From IMG/VR virus record IMGVR_UViG_3300017769_000158, positions 1 to 21,299 of that record: a stretch of 21,299 bases of DNA; one strand, written 5' to 3'. Made by a program: the position numbers and the translations under genes. This DNA is from a virus. Positions 7,142-16,680 of this stretch are shown here, piece after piece (within the stretch, counting starts at the first letter, position 1; the number at the start of each line of letters is the position of its first letter). The notes under the pieces are model-generated. The model was not told the DNA's origin. It saw only the letters and a program-made list of their open reading frames with translations, and searched no databases.

Positions 7142-7764
7142 TGTGTGATCCAGTAACTTTATCAATAGCGGCAGGCTCGGCAGCGGGTTATGGATCTTTT
7201 GTTGTTGGAGCTGGAGCAATAACTACTGGAGCTGCTGTCGGAATAGGCTTAACTGTCGGCATGGGTGTAATGCAGTATTCAGCTGCGCGTAACGCTCAAA
7301 AAGCAAAAGACGCTATGTATGACAATCAAGTCAAGAGAGCCAATACAGAATTAGAACAAGAAAATTTAGAAATGTTACAAAATTCAAATGTCATAGGAAG
7401 AAAATACCAAAAAGAATTTGTAAAACTAGCATCCAAAATGTCTGGGAAAGGTATAGCTTTAGGTTCTGCTTCTTACAAAGCACAGTTTGAAACACTTGCA
7501 GATGATAAAAGAGATGATTTATCTTTAGCTAAACTATCTGGATTAGAAAAAATGGCAGTAACTGAAAGTTATAAACAAGATATATTGACAGAAAAATCAG
7601 CTTCAAGACAAGCATACAAAACAAATCAAATTACTAATCTATTTAAAACAGGAAGAGACATAAGTATTCTTGGATCAGAGTTTTCTAGAGCGCCATCAGA
7701 TGATGGTAACAAGGGTAGTAGTATTAGTAGTACATATGATGCATATCAAGGACCAAAAGTATAA
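7141..7764 (+). CDS. Internal virion protein, T7 gp14-like
   Basis: This 207-residue protein corresponds in position, size and layout to T7 gp14 (196 aa), the ejected protein that inserts in the outer membrane as the first part of the DNA channel. It begins 'MCDP', like the 'MC' start of gp14 proteins, followed by a Gly/Ala-rich hydrophobic stretch (residues 6-45), then a long amphipathic helical region (about 48-165) including 'GKGIALGSASYKAQFE', a common gp14 element. The C-terminus is Gly/Ser-rich and flexible. There is no ribosome site; the ATG overlaps the TAA of the nozzle gene (TAATG), so translation should depend on the upstream gene. The three ejection genes then follow without gaps. 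Confidence 0.82.
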   Translation: MCDPVTLSIAAGSAAGYGSFVVGAGAITTGAAVGIGLTVGMGVMQYSAARNAQKAKDAMYDNQVKRANTELEQENLEMLQNSNVIGRKYQKEFVKLASKMSGKGIALGSASYKAQFETLADDKRDDLSLAKLSGLEKMAVTESYKQDILTEKSASRQAYKTNQITNLFKTGRDISILGSEFSRAPSDDGNKGSSISSTYDAYQGPKV

Positions 7765-10040
7765 TGGCTAAGTTAGTAAATTACGTTGCACAAACAGGCG
7801 TTAACAGAGGCACGGGGGCTAGAAATACTGTTGCCATAAAAGAACAAACAGCTAATAAGTTTGGTCAAATGGCTGACATGTTTGCAAACGACACTCTTCA
7901 ACAGTTAAAAAAAGATGGAGAAAAACTTGGTACAGATACAGCTTTGCAAACAAAATTCATAGACAAAGAGGTTTTAATAACAAATGAAAATGGAGATCAA
8001 ACTTATATAAATGTTCCTGTCCTACCTAAAACTCCTAACTATTTAGGAAAAACTGCATCAGAAAATTACGACAAAGTTGTATTTAAAAGGTACATAAATG
8101 AAATACAAAATGATGTTACTAATATTATTTCAGAAGATTATCATCGTGCAAAAACAAAACAACTGCCGCCAATGGTAGTAGAAAATTTATTAGAAGAAAA
8201 AAAAGACTTATATATCAAAAACTTACCACCAAAAGTTGGTGAATTAATATCACAGCATTGGCAAGAAACTTTCCAGAAACAAGGATTAGGTTATTTAGAT
8301 ATTTATGGGGAAAGGATAGATAAAAATAATAAAGAAATATTTACTAATGAATTAGCTAAAGAAAATGTATTTTATAATCAACAAATTTCAGCTGGAAATT
8401 TTAATTATAAAGATGACAATTTAATGCTTATCTATGAAACTGGTCTTAATAATAACATTTTAGATAGAGAAAGATATCCAGAGTTATTAAAAGAAAAAAA
8501 ATTAAAAAGGACAGTTACAAAAGATATTTTTAAAAAATATTATGATTATATTGGACCAACTACAGATGTTTATAATGTAGATGACATTGCAACTAACCAG
8601 CAAAAAATTAATAATCTTAAAAAAATAGGAAGTATGTTGAATCCAGATGGACAAACTCCAGCTTCTGTTACTCTTAAAAGCAACAAAGGAGATATTATAG
8701 TAACAGCTAAAGACATAAATGAACTTGTACAGGGAAATTTAATCAACGCTTCTGAAACAAAAACATTTATAGAGAAAACTTCATCAACAGTTAAACAGCT
8801 AACTGATGCACAAAAAAAACAAATAACTGGACAAGAACAAGTTAATGCAAATGCTTCAAGAACAAAATCTGCTAACGGAATATATATTCAGCCTTTAGAA
8901 TATAGAATGTCTGTTGCAGATTTAAAAGATTATATGGACACAGATGATGGAAAATCACAAATATTAAATATTGTAAATACAAAAAGAATAGAAAATGGCG
9001 AAACTACGTTTAATGAATCAAATCTTTACAAAGATCATGGCGCTTTAAAAATAATACTTGCAGATAATGGAACTTTGCCAGATACAGTTACTGATGTATA
9101 TGCAGAAAAAGTGCGTTCTTTAAATCCGGAAATATTAACTGAAAGAGATTTTGAATTATTATTATATCCTCTTAGTTTGAACATGGATTCTTTCGATTAT
9201 GAAATTAATTTTGGTTTTAATAAAAAAAATGCTAAAAGACTAGAAAACATAATGTATGAATATAATAGAGATACAAACAGACCTTTAGCAGAAGTGTTGT
9301 TTAGAGTTAAAAACGATGAAAATCTTGATCTAAAAGATAGAAGCAGAAGCATTTTTGAGTCATTGTATGATACAAGTGCTTTTCGAACGCCCGCAGAATT
9401 TTCTGAAAGTGTTAGTAAAATAGTAACAAAAGAAATAAATAATCATTTAGATGAAGAGATGTTATCTATAGGAAAATATTATCAAAACGACATAATAAAT
9501 TTAGTCTATCAAGAAATAGCATCTTCCTCTACTCAAGTTTTAGCAGAACCACAAATAACAAATAAAGTAAAATTAGTATTAGGTAAATATTCTTTTACTA
9601 AAAAATTTGGTAGAGATAATGCTACAGTAGGAGCAAACACAATAATACGAAAAGGACAAGATTTTACTAAAGACAGTGTAGCAGCTTTGCCAGCTGGTCT
9701 AATATACACAAGAGAGGGAGAATCACTTGATAATTTACAAAAAAATATTTTAAGAATTATATCTACAGAAAGACCAATGAGTCAAAGGAGTAAGGATATA
9801 TTCGGGAATGTAGCTTCTGATAAATCATTTGATAGAAAATTAGGAATTATACCAACTAATTTTAATTATTTAAAAGATCCAAATTTTGTTAGAAACATTG
9901 AAAACTATGACATAGCAAGACCAAGTTATTATGTTGTTGGATACAACGTAAAAACTGAACAATGGGAATTTTTAAGAGACAACAATGATGAATTTTATAT
10001 TACAAAAGAAGAAGATTTCTTAGAATTTACAGAGGATTAA
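7764..10040 (+). CDS. Internal virion protein, T7 gp15-like
   Basis: This 758-residue, mostly helical, hydrophilic protein matches T7 gp15 (747 aa) in size and order. In T7 that protein is ejected and spans the periplasm as part of the DNA-translocating channel. The N-terminus 'NYVAQTGVNRGTGARNTVAIKEQTANKFGQMADMF' has the look of gp15-type proteins, which start with a short beta piece and then a long helix. The rest is Lys/Asn/Glu/Ile-rich, following the A/T bias, with no membrane segment and no visible lytic transglycosylase or peptidase motif. The C-terminal 'YYVVGYNVKTEQWEFLRDNNDEFYI' looks like a small globular end. The start overlaps the preceding stop (TAATG) with no ribosome site. The role rests on synteny and size more than on sequence identity. 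Confidence 0.78.
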   Translation: MAKLVNYVAQTGVNRGTGARNTVAIKEQTANKFGQMADMFANDTLQQLKKDGEKLGTDTALQTKFIDKEVLITNENGDQTYINVPVLPKTPNYLGKTASENYDKVVFKRYINEIQNDVTNIISEDYHRAKTKQLPPMVVENLLEEKKDLYIKNLPPKVGELISQHWQETFQKQGLGYLDIYGERIDKNNKEIFTNELAKENVFYNQQISAGNFNYKDDNLMLIYETGLNNNILDRERYPELLKEKKLKRTVTKDIFKKYYDYIGPTTDVYNVDDIATNQQKINNLKKIGSMLNPDGQTPASVTLKSNKGDIIVTAKDINELVQGNLINASETKTFIEKTSSTVKQLTDAQKKQITGQEQVNANASRTKSANGIYIQPLEYRMSVADLKDYMDTDDGKSQILNIVNTKRIENGETTFNESNLYKDHGALKIILADNGTLPDTVTDVYAEKVRSLNPEILTERDFELLLYPLSLNMDSFDYEINFGFNKKNAKRLENIMYEYNRDTNRPLAEVLFRVKNDENLDLKDRSRSIFESLYDTSAFRTPAEFSESVSKIVTKEINNHLDEEMLSIGKYYQNDIINLVYQEIASSSTQVLAEPQITNKVKLVLGKYSFTKKFGRDNATVGANTIIRKGQDFTKDSVAALPAGLIYTREGESLDNLQKNILRIISTERPMSQRSKDIFGNVASDKSFDRKLGIIPTNFNYLKDPNFVRNIENYDIARPSYYVVGYNVKTEQWEFLRDNNDEFYITKEEDFLEFTED

Positions 10041-10041
10041 A

Positions 10042-13000
10042 ATGTCTGACGAAGATAAAAAAATATCACAAATAACAGGTCTTGAAAGATTTGAGCAAGG
10101 AAATTTTTTTGACAATCTTAATTCATTAAATACCTTAGACATGGATTATCTTGAAGAAAAAAATGCTAAAGAACAAGGCATATCTTTAGAGGAGTATAAA
10201 AAAAATGGCGGGGTAACACCAGAAAGCCAAATGAAAGAAACAGATTTTATTATAAATTCTCTAGAAAATTATTATTTAGATGCACAAGAAAAGATCCCTT
10301 TAAATATTACTAATGATCCTTATTTAAAAAATCAAGAATATTATAGCAATTTGGAAAAAATTGTTGCTAACTGGCATCTTTCTATTGGAGGTCAATTTGT
10401 TCAAGATTTATATTTATTAAACGATATAGGTATACCAGATAGAAATGCACAGTATGATGAAGACGGAAATGTTTTTAATCCTTATAAACATCCAGTTGGG
10501 GTTGATTTAGTTAAAAGAGGTCATGGACAAAAACTTATAGATGAAAGAGTTGTAAATCCTCAACACCTTTTATACCTAAATGCAGATATAACTAAAAACG
10601 AAGAGCATTATAAAAGAGCGGCAGAGTCTAATTTGTTACAAATGTTTATTGGAGGAGCGTTTGCTCTTGAAAATTTTATGGGATTTTTTTTAGTAAAACC
10701 CGGATTAGCGGTAGCCAATGGTTTAGGAAAAACATTTTCAGGATTTACAAAAGGCAAAAAAGTACAAAAAGTATTGAATTTAAAAATACCTTTGGTTGGA
10801 GCAACAGTAGGACAAACAAGCAAAGGATTTGTTTCAGCTGGAACTAATACATCATTAACAGCTTTAGCATTAGAACCTTTGAGATGGGAGTTAGATCCAT
10901 TAGGAAGTGCTGCTCAGACACCGGGAATATTATTAGGTACATTTTTAGTGGGAGGCACATTTCATTCTGTTGTAATGCCTACTTTAAAAAATGGAGCTAA
11001 AAGTGCATTTAATAAAAATTACAGAGATCGTCATTTTGCACCAGAGGGTGGCGAACAAGCAATGCAACAAAAATATATTGGACAAGAATATATTAAAAAA
11101 AATAATAATGAAGACTGGGACAATTTTGAATATGAAATAGGCGATGATTTTGTTGGTATAAGAACAGTAGAATATGCAGATACTAATACATTTTTAATTA
11201 AAGAAAATGGCGGAATATTAATTACAAAAAAAGTAGACTTGCCAGATAACGAAAAACCAATACTTTATGAAAATAGGAATAATGAATCATATCCAGCTGA
11301 GTATATGCCAATTGTTATTAAAGAAGTTAGCGGCAAAGGAAACCAACCAAGACTAGAAATTATAAAAGATGAATTTAATTTAGAGTACTCTTTTAATCAA
11401 GGGTTTTGGAAAGATATTGTACCTGAACCTATGCACCCATTAATTAAAAATGCAGATGATTTAGGTAAATGGCATTTAAAAAAAGAATTTTATAGAACAG
11501 TTAAATACCCAAAAAAAACAAATGAAACGCCTTTTCAACATATGGAAAGAATAAACACACTTATGGATGAGGATTTTAAATTAAGACAAACAGATGATAT
11601 AAGAACAGATTATGGAAAACTTCCATTATTATCTGATTACACTAAAGCAATAAATTCTTTTACAGATATAGAAATTGGAACTAGATCGTTTGAGGGCAAT
11701 CGCAATCTTCAATATAGAATAGGAAAGTCTTTTTCAAGATTACTTGCAGATAATAGAGTACCAACTAAATCTCAAATTTCAGCAGAAACTAATAGTATTT
11801 TTTTAAAAAAACGTGCAATTTATGAACCTTTAGATAATAAGTTTATGGATGATTTTGCAAATGATTATAATCAATATTATAACGATAATTATAAAGCTGA
11901 ATACAGAGATAGATTCCCTCTTGCTAGAGCAGACACTCAAAAACATATTAACCAAGCCTTAGAGTTTGAAAAAAGAAACATCAAAATAGAAGAAAGAGTA
12001 AAAAAACTTTCTGATTTAATTACTAATAAACAAAAAGAAAATGATTTTGAAATAACGAGAGATAAAAAATTATATAAAACAGAATATGAAGACGCTATTT
12101 TTAGAGCAGTTATAGATGATGAAAAGTTTAATGCATTAGATAATCAAGGAATGATTAATTCTGTTAATCGTGTAAGAAGATATCTTGATAAATTTAAGCA
12201 AGACATTGAAGATATTGGAATGTTAGATAATCTTGTAAATTCAGAAAAAATCCAAAGAGGGTTTAATGAAATAATAGATTTTCAAACAAAAATATTAGCA
12301 GATCATAACAATGGTGTTAATAAATTAGAACCTAAAGTGTTAAAATACATAACGAAAGCAAGAAACGATTTAATTAGAGAAAGAAACTCTATGGGACTCA
12401 AAGATCCCATTGACTTAAAAGAAGCTAAAATTAAAGATGCAGAAAATTTAAATAAAAAATATGAATTAACAAAAGAATACATGCCGAGACGATATGTGGT
12501 AGATAACATTGTTTCTAAAAACACAATATGGGAAACAAAAGTACTTTATCCTTTTTATATGGCTAATGAATTGAAGATAAATGTTATAGGTGCAAATGGT
12601 AGGCAGATGAAAGGTTTTCTAGTAGAAGAATTAGTACAAAAAAAATTAGATACATTTCCTGTAGAAAAACAAAAAAAACTTATTAATAAAATAATGAAAG
12701 AAGCTAGAAAAACAAGTTTAACCATTATTGATGTTAATAGTGTTGTTCCAGATATTGAGGGCGGGTTTGCTGGTTATCATCCTGATTTAATAAATATTAG
12801 CAACAGGAATAAAATAAGTCCATTACAAGCAAGAGGAGTACAAATAGCAACACACAACATGATAGATATTCCTTATGGTAGCAAAGGCAAAACTGTTACA
12901 TTTGTTAGCACAGAAGTTACATCTTCGCTTAGAAATTATAATAATAGAGTTTCTACTGCAATAGAAATGCATCAGAGATTTGGGGATAAAAACGGAAGAC

Positions 13001-14823
13001 TAGAATACCACAGAATACAAAAAGACATTATAAAAGAAATGCTGAAGATGAAAAAAGTAAGTTCAAAATTTATAACTGAATCTAATAAAGTTTTAAGTTC
13101 TTGGGAAAATGGAGTCAATAAACAATACGGCACCTATCAGACATTAGATCCAAGATCAGTTACTACAAAACTTGCTAATATAGCAAAAGATATTCTTACA
13201 CCAGCTAAACTAGCAAATGTAGTATATAGTTCATTAGTTGATTATGCACAACATCATCAGGTTCATAGTTTTGCTAGTTATTTAAAATCAAGCGGAGCAT
13301 TAAAAAGCCTTGAAAAAACATTAAGTCCAGATGAATTGCGAGTTATGAAAAAAGAGAGTCAATACATTATTGGAATAATAGAAAGATTTGCAAACAATCA
13401 GTCTATTGATAGATTTGTAACTACCGATAATTTAACAGGCGTAAGCAAAACTAATTTAGCACCACAAAATTCTAGTGCTGCTCAAAGAGGATTAGCAAAA
13501 CTTAAAAATTTTGGAGAATCTTCTTTATCAAAAACAGAGTCTGCTATGCAAGATTATAATAGATATTTTTTTCAGATTTTTGGTTTACCTCAATGGACTG
13601 CTTATCAAAAAGAATTAGCAAAAGATGTAGTATCACAAAATATTTTTTCATATATGGTTAAGTTAGGAAAAAACAGAATAGATAAAAGTTTTGATGATGT
13701 GCCGTTTATGGAACAATATTTAAGAGATATTGGGATTAGTAAAACAGATATTGAATCTGCAATGAGGTTATATGATGCTGGTCTTTTTAACGAAACAGCT
13801 GTTGATCCAAAATCTTTTTTATTAAAATTTACTAGCCTAGAACGATTAGCAAAAATAGAAAATGAAACAGGAAGAACAGATGGCAAAGTAACTAATGTTT
13901 ATTACCCAGCAATACATAAATTTGCTACAAGCGGTATACCAAATGCTGCTAACTTGAGCATGAAAATAAGATTTGCTATTGCAGCTGGTGTTGATAAAAC
14001 AATATTAGTTCCAAATCATAATACAGAGGGATTGTTTTACGGAGATGCTTTTCATCTTTATAGTGATAAATCAAGAAATATTGCTGCTTCTCCTTTTTTT
14101 AAACCAGCTGGAGTTGCAACAGCCGCAGCTTTAGGAATGGCAACAGGTGGACCAGTAGGTAGTGCTATTGGAGCTGGTTTAGCATTAACAACGAAAGTAA
14201 CTGTAAGAAAAGATCAAGTTATTTTATCGCATGTAATTGCTAAATTGTTTGGTCAATTTTTAGCTTGGACAAGAACAGCATCTAGAGTCCGATTAACAAA
14301 TGTATTTGCAAATAGAGATGCAAACATTGGTGGGGGTATGTTATTTACTACGCTCTTAGCATCTTTAGGTTTATGGATTAAACAGCCAGAGGCTGTTATG
14401 AGGATGATGGAAGATGACGATTGGGAAGAAATAGCTTTGCAAAGTTTTATAGCTGGCGGTTCACTTAGTTCAGGCGCAGATATATTTAACGCTATAGATA
14501 TGGCAACTGATTATCAATATGGAATAAGAGGATTATTAGACATGCCAAATCCTTATGGTATAGATAGATTTGATACAAACTATTCAAGAAATTTTGGAGC
14601 TTTAGCTTCTACTCTTATAGAGGGACACCAAATTTTTAATTATGGAACAGATGAAGATAAAGCTGATTGGCTAACAAGATCAGTATTGCCAGCAAATAAT
14701 TTCAAAATCCCAAGAATCCCTTATAATGTAGGAAGAAATGTTTATTATCCTGAAGATAAAGGCGGTAGTGCAATAGGAGAAACCTTTAGAGAAAACCTAA
14801 TTATGCCATTTGTAGAGGATTGA
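10042..14823 (+). CDS. Giant internal virion protein, T7 gp16-like
   Basis: At 1593 residues this is the largest protein in the window and takes the place of T7 gp16 (1318 aa), which is ejected to the inner membrane and helps pull DNA in. T7 gp16 begins with a lytic transglycosylase domain; here the first 200 residues show no Glu-Ser-x-Gly type motif, so that activity seems absent. Hydrophobic segments occur at about 198-228, 268-315, 1354-1385 and 1434-1448, fitting membrane insertion. The middle (about 470-1100) is helical and Lys/Glu-rich. C-terminal marks include 'RKDQVILSHVIAKLFGQFLAWTRTASRVRLTN' and 'WEEIALQSFIAGGSLSSGADIFNAID', similar in style to gp16-type C-termini. AGAGG at 10031-10035, six bases before the ATG, gives a fair ribosome site. 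Confidence in the role is good, in details moderate. Confidence 0.82.
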   Translation: MSDEDKKISQITGLERFEQGNFFDNLNSLNTLDMDYLEEKNAKEQGISLEEYKKNGGVTPESQMKETDFIINSLENYYLDAQEKIPLNITNDPYLKNQEYYSNLEKIVANWHLSIGGQFVQDLYLLNDIGIPDRNAQYDEDGNVFNPYKHPVGVDLVKRGHGQKLIDERVVNPQHLLYLNADITKNEEHYKRAAESNLLQMFIGGAFALENFMGFFLVKPGLAVANGLGKTFSGFTKGKKVQKVLNLKIPLVGATVGQTSKGFVSAGTNTSLTALALEPLRWELDPLGSAAQTPGILLGTFLVGGTFHSVVMPTLKNGAKSAFNKNYRDRHFAPEGGEQAMQQKYIGQEYIKKNNNEDWDNFEYEIGDDFVGIRTVEYADTNTFLIKENGGILITKKVDLPDNEKPILYENRNNESYPAEYMPIVIKEVSGKGNQPRLEIIKDEFNLEYSFNQGFWKDIVPEPMHPLIKNADDLGKWHLKKEFYRTVKYPKKTNETPFQHMERINTLMDEDFKLRQTDDIRTDYGKLPLLSDYTKAINSFTDIEIGTRSFEGNRNLQYRIGKSFSRLLADNRVPTKSQISAETNSIFLKKRAIYEPLDNKFMDDFANDYNQYYNDNYKAEYRDRFPLARADTQKHINQALEFEKRNIKIEERVKKLSDLITNKQKENDFEITRDKKLYKTEYEDAIFRAVIDDEKFNALDNQGMINSVNRVRRYLDKFKQDIEDIGMLDNLVNSEKIQRGFNEIIDFQTKILADHNNGVNKLEPKVLKYITKARNDLIRERNSMGLKDPIDLKEAKIKDAENLNKKYELTKEYMPRRYVVDNIVSKNTIWETKVLYPFYMANELKINVIGANGRQMKGFLVEELVQKKLDTFPVEKQKKLINKIMKEARKTSLTIIDVNSVVPDIEGGFAGYHPDLINISNRNKISPLQARGVQIATHNMIDIPYGSKGKTVTFVSTEVTSSLRNYNNRVSTAIEMHQRFGDKNGRLEYHRIQKDIIKEMLKMKKVSSKFITESNKVLSSWENGVNKQYGTYQTLDPRSVTTKLANIAKDILTPAKLANVVYSSLVDYAQHHQVHSFASYLKSSGALKSLEKTLSPDELRVMKKESQYIIGIIERFANNQSIDRFVTTDNLTGVSKTNLAPQNSSAAQRGLAKLKNFGESSLSKTESAMQDYNRYFFQIFGLPQWTAYQKELAKDVVSQNIFSYMVKLGKNRIDKSFDDVPFMEQYLRDIGISKTDIESAMRLYDAGLFNETAVDPKSFLLKFTSLERLAKIENETGRTDGKVTNVYYPAIHKFATSGIPNAANLSMKIRFAIAAGVDKTILVPNHNTEGLFYGDAFHLYSDKSRNIAASPFFKPAGVATAAALGMATGGPVGSAIGAGLALTTKVTVRKDQVILSHVIAKLFGQFLAWTRTASRVRLTNVFANRDANIGGGMLFTTLLASLGLWIKQPEAVMRMMEDDDWEEIALQSFIAGGSLSSGADIFNAIDMATDYQYGIRGLLDMPNPYGIDRFDTNYSRNFGALASTLIEGHQIFNYGTDEDKADWLTRSVLPANNFKIPRIPYNVGRNVYYPEDKGGSAIGETFRENLIMPFVED

Positions 14824-14844
14824 AGATTATAGTAGAGTAAAATT

Positions 14845-16680
14845 ATGACAATAGTTAGTAGTAAAAATACACCGAGAATTGCTTATACAGCAACAGCAAA
14901 CCAACAAGCGTTTACAATACCGTTTGAGTTCTTTGCAGTAGCTGACGTAAAAGTATACAACGGCACAACATTACTTACTTATGACGCTAATGCAGATGCG
15001 GTAAATGAGTATTCGATTACAGGCACAGCTTCTGATAGCGATGAATCATATGAGTTTGGTGCTGGTGGTACAGTTAATATTGGAGCTACCGGTATTTCGG
15101 CTGGAGCTATTATCACAATTATTCGAGATATTGCTATAGAAAGAGCATCAGACTTTCCATCATCTGGATCGTTTGACATGAAATCTTTGAACACAGATTT
15201 AGATAAAGTTTATGCAAAATTAGCAGACTTAGATCAACATATAGATCGTTCAGTAAAACTTCTGGACACAGACTCAATATCTGCAACAACCAGTTTACCA
15301 GCAAAGGCGACCAGAGCATCTAAGGTGATGACCTTTGATAGCGATGGAAATGTAGCAACGACATTCACAGCAGTAGACACCAGCACAGTAGCTGGAATAG
15401 CAAGTGATGTTACGACTGTAGCTGGTATTTCCTCAAACGTTACAACCGTTGCCGGCATCTCGTCTAATGTTACATCTGTTGCCGGAGTTTCAGCTAACGT
15501 TACAACTGTTGCTGGTATCAGCTCGAATGTAACTACAGTAGCTGGGATATCATCTAACGTCACTAGCGTGGCTGGAATTGCAGCTAATGTAACTACAGTA
15601 GCTAATAACATATCTAGTGTTAATAACTTTGAAGCTATTTATAGAATTGGAACATCTGATCCTACATCTTCACTAGATGAGGGAGATTTATTTTATAACT
15701 CTACTGATAACAATTTAAAATTTTACAATGGATCTGCATGGACCAGTATTGATACAGGACTTACAGATATTGTAGGAGATGCTAGCCCACAATTAGGCGG
15801 CAATCTGGACGTGTTAGCCAGAGAAATTAATACCTCTACAACCAATGGCAATATTATACTTACGCCAAATGGGACAGGTATGCTTGAGGTTAAAGGTAAT
15901 ACTAATGCTGGTACTATACAGCTTAACTGTGAAGATAACTCGCATGGAATAAAAATTAAAGGACCACCACATTCGGCAGCACAATCTTATACATTGACTT
16001 TGCCATCAAGCATTACAAATAATTATTATTTAAAAACAGATGGTTCTGGAAACCTATCGTTTGCAGAAGTACCAACAGAAACTAAACCAACAGTAGCTGA
16101 TGTTAGCCAGACGATTGCACCAGCGAGTGCAACAACCATTAATATTACAGGTACAAATTTTGTAACTGTCCCTATTGTTGAATTTATAAAAACTGATGGA
16201 TCTATTACTAGACCAAACTCTGTTTCGTTTACTAATGCAACAACGTTATCTGTAAATGTAACGCTTGCAACTGGTGCTTATCATGTACGAATAGAAAATC
16301 CAGATGGTAACGCTGGACGTAGTACTAACAATATTATTACTGCAAGTACAGCACCAAGCTTTAGCACATCGGCTGGAAGTCTAGGGAGTGTAGCAGCTGG
16401 AGACTCTGTATCTATAGATGTAGATGGATCATCAGATTCAACAGTAGCGTTTAGTGAGACTACAAGCGTACTTACAAGCAATGCTAACACACCAGCGGCA
16501 ACAATGAATTTATCACTTAACAGCAGTACTGGAGTGATAAGCGGAACAGCTCCATCTCCAACAAGTGAGACAACATATAACTTTACATTACGATTAACAG
16601 ATGCAGAGAGTCAAACAGTAGATAGGGCATTTAGTATAACAATAAGTGTTGGCATGGCTAACTCAGGACAATTTAACTAA
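14845..16680 (+). CDS. Tail fiber with T7 gp17-type N-terminus, repeats and Ig-like domains
   Basis: Residues 1-140 match the N-terminal tail-attachment domain of T7 gp17: 'PRIAYTATANQQAFTIPFEFFAVADVKVYNG', then 'IIRDIAIERASDFPSSGSFDMKSLNTDLDKVYA', the region that docks on the tail. Residues 182-251 are seven 10-residue repeats (VAGISSNVT[TS]), likely part of a trimeric shaft. A 'SLDEGDLFYNSTDNNLKFYNGSAW' module follows near 270, common in marine phage fibers, then 'GDASPQLGGNLDV'. From about 413 to 500 lies an IPT/TIG-like Ig domain, and the end (about 503-605) resembles a putative-Ig (He_PIG) domain with 'SSTGVISGTAPSPTSETTYNFTLRLTDAESQTV'. The gp17 receptor tip is replaced. The protein ends in MANSGQFN, echoing the MANS start of the next gene. 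No strong ribosome site is seen. The stop overlaps the next start by one base. Confidence 0.9.
   Translation: MTIVSSKNTPRIAYTATANQQAFTIPFEFFAVADVKVYNGTTLLTYDANADAVNEYSITGTASDSDESYEFGAGGTVNIGATGISAGAIITIIRDIAIERASDFPSSGSFDMKSLNTDLDKVYAKLADLDQHIDRSVKLLDTDSISATTSLPAKATRASKVMTFDSDGNVATTFTAVDTSTVAGIASDVTTVAGISSNVTTVAGISSNVTSVAGVSANVTTVAGISSNVTTVAGISSNVTSVAGIAANVTTVANNISSVNNFEAIYRIGTSDPTSSLDEGDLFYNSTDNNLKFYNGSAWTSIDTGLTDIVGDASPQLGGNLDVLAREINTSTTNGNIILTPNGTGMLEVKGNTNAGTIQLNCEDNSHGIKIKGPPHSAAQSYTLTLPSSITNNYYLKTDGSGNLSFAEVPTETKPTVADVSQTIAPASATTINITGTNFVTVPIVEFIKTDGSITRPNSVSFTNATTLSVNVTLATGAYHVRIENPDGNAGRSTNNIITASTAPSFSTSAGSLGSVAAGDSVSIDVDGSSDSTVAFSETTSVLTSNANTPAATMNLSLNSSTGVISGTAPSPTSETTYNFTLRLTDAESQTVDRAFSITISVGMANSGQFN
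15388..15597 (+). repeat. Seven in-frame 30-base repeats encoding VAG-I-x-x-NVT units
   Basis: Seven consecutive 30-base units encode near-identical decapeptides: VAGIASDVTT, four units with VAGISSNVT, VAGVSANVTT and VAGIAANVTT, ending in a partial eighth unit (VANN). The DNA of the units is much less alike than the protein, since synonymous codons are varied from copy to copy: the GISSNVT block is written four different ways. The repeats probably form a regular coiled or beta-helical part of the trimeric fiber shaft. Confidence 0.9.

Noticed and set aside
15234-15611. Antisense 125-aa ORF opposite the fiber repeats
   Set aside because: It is a by-product of the periodic VAGISSNVT coding; low-complexity translation, no ribosome site, opposite to every real gene.
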